Shown here one piece after another: positions 63,736 through 64,000 of a stretch of 64,000 nt of DNA. The notes beneath the pieces were generated by a model that had not been told where the DNA came from, did no database searches, and worked only from the letters and a program-made list of their open reading frames with translations. Each line of letters starts with the position of its first letter. Positions within the stretch are counted from its first letter, which is position 1. The DNA is taken from positions 37,219,321 through 37,283,320 of the forward strand of contig OX291542.1 of NCBI GenBank assembly GCA_946406115.1, in the 5' to 3' direction. The stretch comes from Apoda limacodes (taxonomy: Eukaryota; Arthropoda; Insecta; Lepidoptera; Limacodidae). The position numbers and the translations under genes were made by a program.

Positions 63736-64000
63736 CTGTCACATGCAACATTCAGTCGTTTTATATAAAATAGAAAGCAAGGTATCGCTTACATATACTT
63801 TAGATCGAATATAGATCTCTAGTTAGAGACTTCCCAATCAGACTGGAATATAAGTTTTTTTACAAGTATTTTTATACATATTCATTTTTTAATTGTTCAT
63901 AAGTAGTGGCAGGTGTACAACGGCAATTTCGCTCGAAAACTGCAAATCAATGTAGAGTTTAGCCGTTTGGCACACAGGTACTTTAGGGCAAAACAATAAT
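63736..64000. other. SMC2 intron upstream of the first visible exon
   Basis: AT-rich intron sequence. No further exon is visible before the window edge. Confidence 0.5.

Overview
The window reads as nuclear DNA of a moth or butterfly (Lepidoptera). It is AT-rich and packed with decayed non-LTR retrotransposons (RTE, CR1/jockey types), tRNA-derived SINEs whose tails resemble RTE tails, Helitron-like and inverted-repeat DNA elements. It contains one recognisable host gene, split by many introns. There are no operons, ribosome binding sites or other bacterial signs.

The host gene is SMC2, the core condensin ATPase, on the minus strand. Sixteen coding exons were placed by hand between 63735 and 10722, all with GT-AG junctions and compatible phases. 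They encode 883 residues: the end of the first coiled-coil arm, the whole hinge, the second arm and the C-terminal ATPase half (signature motif, Walker B, D-loop, stop at 10722-10724). About 300 N-terminal residues, including Walker A, lie beyond the right edge. Introns fall in two classes: small (74-551 bp) and repeat-swollen (1.1-12.9 kb), so about 2.65 kb of coding sequence is spread over 53 kb.

Layout from left to right. 1-10.7 kb is the 3' flank of SMC2: RTE and CR1/jockey fragments, a THAP-type zinc finger remnant, a duplicated exon-like module and a minisatellite. 10.7-11.7 kb holds the last four exons. 11.7-16.4 kb is a 4.66 kb nested inverted-repeat element carrying a broken PIN/XPG-like nuclease gene with a cysteine-rich tail; it ends 24 bp from a splice acceptor. 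17.4-18.7 kb holds three exons. 18.7-31.5 kb is one intron with a second inverted-repeat element (carrying what looks like the N-terminal part of the same type of protein), CR1, RTE and jockey pieces and satellite-like repeats. 31.5-37.8 kb holds four exons separated by hAT, Ty3/gypsy and RTE remnants. 37.8-43.6 kb has a long CR1-like copy and three exons. 43.6-56.2 kb is an intron with SINEs, a TIR element, a 3 x 336 bp tandem array, a Helitron-like element and a nearly complete non-LTR element with an esterase-like ORF1. 56.2-63.7 kb holds two exons, a SINE whose Pol III A box has been tandemly amplified eight times, and a decayed mobile-element-type ORF.

No mobile element here looks intact; all show stops, frameshifts or truncations. 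The strongest leads are the two inverted-repeat elements that carry complementary halves of a nuclease-type protein, the A-box minisatellite, and a 43 bp duplication that copies an SMC2 splice donor. Family names come from motif recognition by eye; no database search was possible.
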